Positions 61,555 to 64,000 of a stretch of 64,000 nucleotides of DNA are shown in pieces. The translations under genes were made by a program, and so were the position numbers. The stretch comes from Thermococcus camini. GTDB lineage: Archaea; Methanobacteriota_B; Thermococci; Thermococcales; Thermococcaceae. The DNA lies in contig NZ_LR881183.1 of the NCBI RefSeq assembly GCF_904067545.1, forward strand, positions 500,277 through 564,276. Reading direction: 5' to 3'. Below the pieces are notes generated by a model. It ran no database searches and had not been told where the DNA came from. It was given only the letters and a program-made list of their open reading frames with translations. Every line of letters starts with the position of its first letter. Positions within the stretch are counted from its first letter, which is position 1.

Positions 61555-62210
61555 ACCAGCAGACCCCCTAACGCGAGCAGGGCCAGCATCGTGGTCTTCG
61601 CGTTGGGTCTGGGCTCTTCAAGACTGGGAAACTCCCCAAAACCCCTGGCTAGCATGGCCCTGTATATCCTTCCGTTTCTGAGGTATGCCCGTACAAACAC
61701 CTCCCCTATGAGGGAGCCGAGCTTTCTGTAGTACTCTCCCTTTCCAACACCAAACGCCCTTGAGTCCAGGGCGCGCTTCATTCTCGTTGCCTCGTCAGTA
61801 AATAGGTCGAGGTAGCGGTAGGTGAAGGCCAGGGTTAATGTTAGTATCCTGGGGAACCTCAGGGCTTCCATCTCAGCGAGAATTCTGGAGAAGCCCACCG
61901 AGCTTGTCACGACGACGGCCGTTCCGGCGGAGAGGAAGGCCTTTCCGAGGAGCATGAAAAAAGAGTGGAATCCCTCGTGGGTTATGGGGCCAATCGGTGT
62001 CTCCAGGAGAGGTCTTCCGGGATTAAATAGCGCCATGATGAAAAGAAGCCCCTCAAAGCCGAGGAGGAAGCCGAGCTTTTTGAAAACACTCCTCTCTGGC
62101 CTCATGGCGAGCATAACGACTAGGAAAAGGAGTCCGAAATAGGTCAGCTCCGTTAGGCTCTTTCTCGTCACAACCCCTGTTGCATAAAGGAAAATGAAGG
62201 GCAGGTACAC
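61551..62210 (-). CDS. cbiQ: Nickel/cobalt ECF transporter T component CbiQ
   Basis: 219 residues if the GTG at 62210 is used; it directly follows the previous stop with GGTGCCTGAG as RBS. An in-frame ATG at 62255 would overlap cbiN by 44 bases. Five or so membrane segments and the coupling-helix motifs EATRMKRALDSRAFG and ARGFGEFP (the A-R-G type motifs that touch the ATPase). Confidence 0.9.
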   Translation of the reverse strand: MYLPFIFLYATGVVTRKSLTELTYFGLLFLVVMLAMRPERSVFKKLGFLLGFEGLLFIMALFNPGRPLLETPIGPITHEGFHSFFMLLGKAFLSAGTAVVVTSSVGFSRILAEMEALRFPRILTLTLAFTYRYLDLFTDEATRMKRALDSRAFGVGKGEYYRKLGSLIGEVFVRAYLRNGRIYRAMLARGFGEFPSLEEPRPNAKTTMLALLALGGLLV

Positions 62211-62211
62211 C

Positions 62212-62460
62212 TCAGGCACCCTTGGCGAGCTTTGCCAGACCGTAGCCAACCGCAAAGGTCAGTCCAATGCCGACCAGCCCCATAATGAGGCTCTGGCCCC
62301 AGGTTTCACCGTAGTCAAGGGGCGCTTGATAAACGGGTTTCTCCTCAAGGCCGACCTTTTCCATCGTTGCTTCCAACCCGTCCGGGTTGCTCGATGCGAG
62401 GGGCAGCACTACCGCCAGCACGACTGCTATGATTATCAGGCCTTTAAAAATCGTCCTCAT
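62212..62460 (-). CDS. cbiN: CbiN/PDGLE-domain component of metal transporter
   Basis: 82 residues with two membrane helices (about 7-24 and 57-77). The extracytoplasmic part has SSNPDGLEATMEKVG, the PDGLE motif found in CbiN-like or CbiM-fused proteins of Ni/Co transporters. Overlaps cbiM by ATGA. Confidence 0.9.
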   Translation of the reverse strand: MRTIFKGLIIIAVVLAVVLPLASSNPDGLEATMEKVGLEEKPVYQAPLDYGETWGQSLIMGLVGIGLTFAVGYGLAKLAKGA

Positions 62461-63071
62461 GCAGGCACCCCCTCAATCGATGGAAGCTTTGCCCTTACGG
62501 CGTGGACTATCAGGACGGTGAGTATCGCCTCGCCAATTCCGATTATCGAGTGATAGGCAATCATCAGGGTGAGGACTTTGAAGAACGGAAGGCTGTGGCT
62601 GAGGCCTATCTCGAGCGAGGCGAGACTCGCCCCCAAAACAACGGAGAGCCATGCGGCAAAGCTCATTGCAAAGGTCTCGCTGATGTCCTTGAGCTTCGTG
62701 TAAACCCCGTAGCCTATGAACGCTCCAATAAGCCCCATGTTGAGGATGTTTGCGCCGATTGCCGTTATTCCTCCGTCCCCGAAGAGGAGCGTTTGTATGA
62801 GCAGAACTGCCGTCATGACTATTACCGCCGCGTAGGGTCCGAGCATTATGGCAACCAGCGTTGCTCCTAGCAGATGTCCGCTTACTCCTCCTATTATCGG
62901 GAAGTTGACCATCTGAGCCGCGAAGATTCCGGCCGCGAAGAGGCCCAGGAGCGGTATCTTCTCCTCCGGGAAGTTCCTGAGCTTCCTCACCGCGTAGGCT
63001 ATCCCGGCTATCGTTATTGCGTAGGTTATGACTATAACGGGTGTACTCAACAGTCCATCCGGGATATGCAA
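62457..63071 (-). CDS. cbiM: Metal-binding S component CbiM
   Basis: 204 residues from the TTG at 63071, preceded by GGAGGTG. This start gives MHIPDGLLS; in characterised CbiM/NikM proteins the N-terminal amine and His2 bind the metal, so a longer form from GTG 63080 would be inactive. A histidine in VSGHLLGATLVAI is another ligand. Six to seven membrane segments. The upstream SurR site links it to hydrogenase maturation, so nickel is the likely substrate; cobalt remains possible. Confidence 0.92.
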   Translation of the reverse strand: MHIPDGLLSTPVIVITYAITIAGIAYAVRKLRNFPEEKIPLLGLFAAGIFAAQMVNFPIIGGVSGHLLGATLVAIMLGPYAAVIVMTAVLLIQTLLFGDGGITAIGANILNMGLIGAFIGYGVYTKLKDISETFAMSFAAWLSVVLGASLASLEIGLSHSLPFFKVLTLMIAYHSIIGIGEAILTVLIVHAVRAKLPSIEGVPA

Positions 63072-63157
63072 CCTAAACACCTCCGGTGGTTTTGTTGTGC
63101 TATCAATTGAATAAAGAGTAACACGAAATAAAAGCGTTTTTTAAACCGCGTATTACC

Positions 63158-63174
63158 AACCAAAGGTTGAGAAC
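63158..63174 (-). promoter_or_regulatory. Predicted SurR site, cbiMNQO promoter
   Basis: On the minus strand GTT-CTC-AAC-CTTTG-GTT is a perfect extended SurR pattern about 12 bases upstream of the TATA-like TTTAAAAAACG (63135-63145), the same order as at hypC and hypF. Confidence 0.75.
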
Positions 63175-63216
63175 AGTGATTGTGCGGCCTCGTTACAGAA
63201 AAGAAATGGGATGGGC

Positions 63217-64000
63217 TCAGAGGTAGCCCCTGTCTTCCTCCTCCGGGGCGGGAGGCATCTGCTGCTCCAGCATGGCCCTCTGCATCTCCTGGACCTTCCT
63301 GAGTATTTCCTCCGTCTCCTTGGCGCGCTCTTCGAGGGCAGTCATGTCCAGCTCAAGACCGAGGATTTTGGTTACCGCCAGAAGGACAGACTTTGCGGCT
63401 TTGGCATCAACGATGTAACCAAGGCTCTCGCCGAGAAGGCTTATCCCGTACATCGAGCGGAGCTTACCCATGCCGAGGAGCAGTCCAGCGGCGCCGACTA
63501 TTGCCCCCCCTTCGTCCTCGCGCCAGATAACCTCGATGCCACAGCCTTCCAGCTTTCTCTGGTAATACTCTACCAGCTCCTCGTGGGTTACCGCCGCTAA
63601 AACCCTCGGCTCCCCCTGGAGCTCGGGCACCTGGTAGCCGCCCATCGTGATTATTTCGCGGACACCGAACTCGTTGACGAAGTCCAGCATCTTTCCGACG
63701 ACCTCGAAGTGGCCGGGACTGTCCGTGGGCGGAACCTGCTGGTCGCCGGTGATGATTATGATGTCCCTGCCGTTTTCGTCTGGGTTCTTCCAGCAGTAGA
63801 ACTCGTTCTTCATAAGCTCAACCACGGAGTTCTTCTTGATGAGAACCTGGTGCATAAAGTGCGGCGAGTAGAGTTCCGCGAACTTGACCGCGTTGAGCTC
63901 CTGGATCAGGTGTTCGGCAGCCAATTTCCCGACGAGGCCTATACCGGGGAGCCCTTCGATGAATACGGGATCCCTGAGATGGGGCCTCTCATACACGTGG
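63217..64000 (-). CDS. PAC2-family proteasome assembly chaperone (5' partial)
   Basis: At least 260 residues. The frame continues past base 64000 (HVYERPHLRDP), so the N-terminus is missing. FIEGLPGIGLVGKLAAEHLI and the later IITGDQQVPP and MGGYQ are the conserved blocks of the archaeal PAC2 family (PbaA/PbaB type). The C-terminus has a charged coiled-coil stretch (EERAKETEEILRKVQEMQRAM) and a tail ending RGYL, similar to the HbYX-like ends that dock on the proteasome core. Confidence 0.92.
   Translation of the reverse strand, partial: HVYERPHLRDPVFIEGLPGIGLVGKLAAEHLIQELNAVKFAELYSPHFMHQVLIKKNSVVELMKNEFYCWKNPDENGRDIIIITGDQQVPPTDSPGHFEVVGKMLDFVNEFGVREIITMGGYQVPELQGEPRVLAAVTHEELVEYYQRKLEGCGIEVIWREDEGGAIVGAAGLLLGMGKLRSMYGISLLGESLGYIVDAKAAKSVLLAVTKILGLELDMTALEERAKETEEILRKVQEMQRAMLEQQMPPAPEEEDRGYL

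Overview
The window looks like a chromosomal stretch of a hyperthermophilic euryarchaeon of the order Thermococcales, most likely a Thermococcus. The evidence is: ADP-dependent glucokinase and cupin-type phosphoglucose isomerase, a tungsten aldehyde:ferredoxin oxidoreductase with its radical-SAM partner, a CoA-disulfide/sulfur reductase, a MinD-type HypB, an Nmd3 homologue, a CGP-CTERM surface protein, archaeal TATA boxes at -25 to -30, GGTGA-type ribosome binding sites, and binding-site patterns matching the Thermococcales regulators SurR and Tgr/TrmBL1. Genes are tightly packed, and many neighbours overlap by ATGA.

Layout. 1-2140: threonine synthase (5' end missing) with a C-terminal winged helix, a small membrane protein, rpiA. 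2141-2785: a hairpin-rich non-coding stretch ending at tRNA-Leu(CAA). 2883-10519 (minus): upp, two MATE exporters flanking a secreted DUF2334 deacetylase-like protein, a VapBC pair, ppsA. 10654-14829 (minus): four coupled genes for a membrane glycosyltransferase, two polymerase-like membrane proteins and an anchored protein. 15113-20752: a giant pyrolysin-like subtilase. 20839-30468: DUF424, nmd3, CoA-disulfide reductase, MFS, DUF364, radical SAM, a two-TM potassium channel, an NAD-kinase-fold protein and a degenerate HerA-like ATPase. 30516-40379 (minus): the hydrogenase maturation region hypA, hypB, maturation protease, hypC, hypD, hypF, hypE, plus a cysteine desulfurase operon, interrupted by two MNT/HEPN nucleotidyltransferase modules. 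40665-43743: aor and its radical-SAM maturase. 43760-46928: a membrane protein, a TauE/SafE exporter, a TDT transporter, a NifX-like protein. 47014-53892: TPR protein, FG-GAP/PKD surface protein, RNase Z, TraB, a frameshifted zinc ribbon, a KH protein, an S2P-like protease. 53959-59221: pgi, ADP-glucokinase, manC, a small membrane protein, manB (sugar-phosphate and GDP-mannose supply). 59302-60651: secreted orphan. 60742-63071 (minus): CbiMNQO metal transporter. 63217-64000: PAC2 protein, running off the window.

How it works together. The strongest new signal is regulatory. The extended SurR pattern GTT-N3-AAC-N5-GTT occurs perfectly in front of hypC, hypF and cbiM, nearly perfectly in front of the cysteine desulfurase operon, as a core in front of hypA, and once, on the other side of the TATA box, in front of the CoA-disulfide/sulfur reductase. 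This suggests one sulfur-responsive switch that turns on hydrogenase maturation together with metal (probably nickel) uptake when sulfur is absent, and represses the sulfur reductase. A second, unnamed operator, TTTTTAAATGA-N8-TCATTT, is shared by the promoters of the two convergent exporters TauE/SafE and TDT. A Tgr (TGM) site abuts the ADP-glucokinase start.

Limits: all family assignments come from reading the sequence, without database searches. Start codons were chosen from ribosome binding sites, ATGA overlaps and family knowledge.
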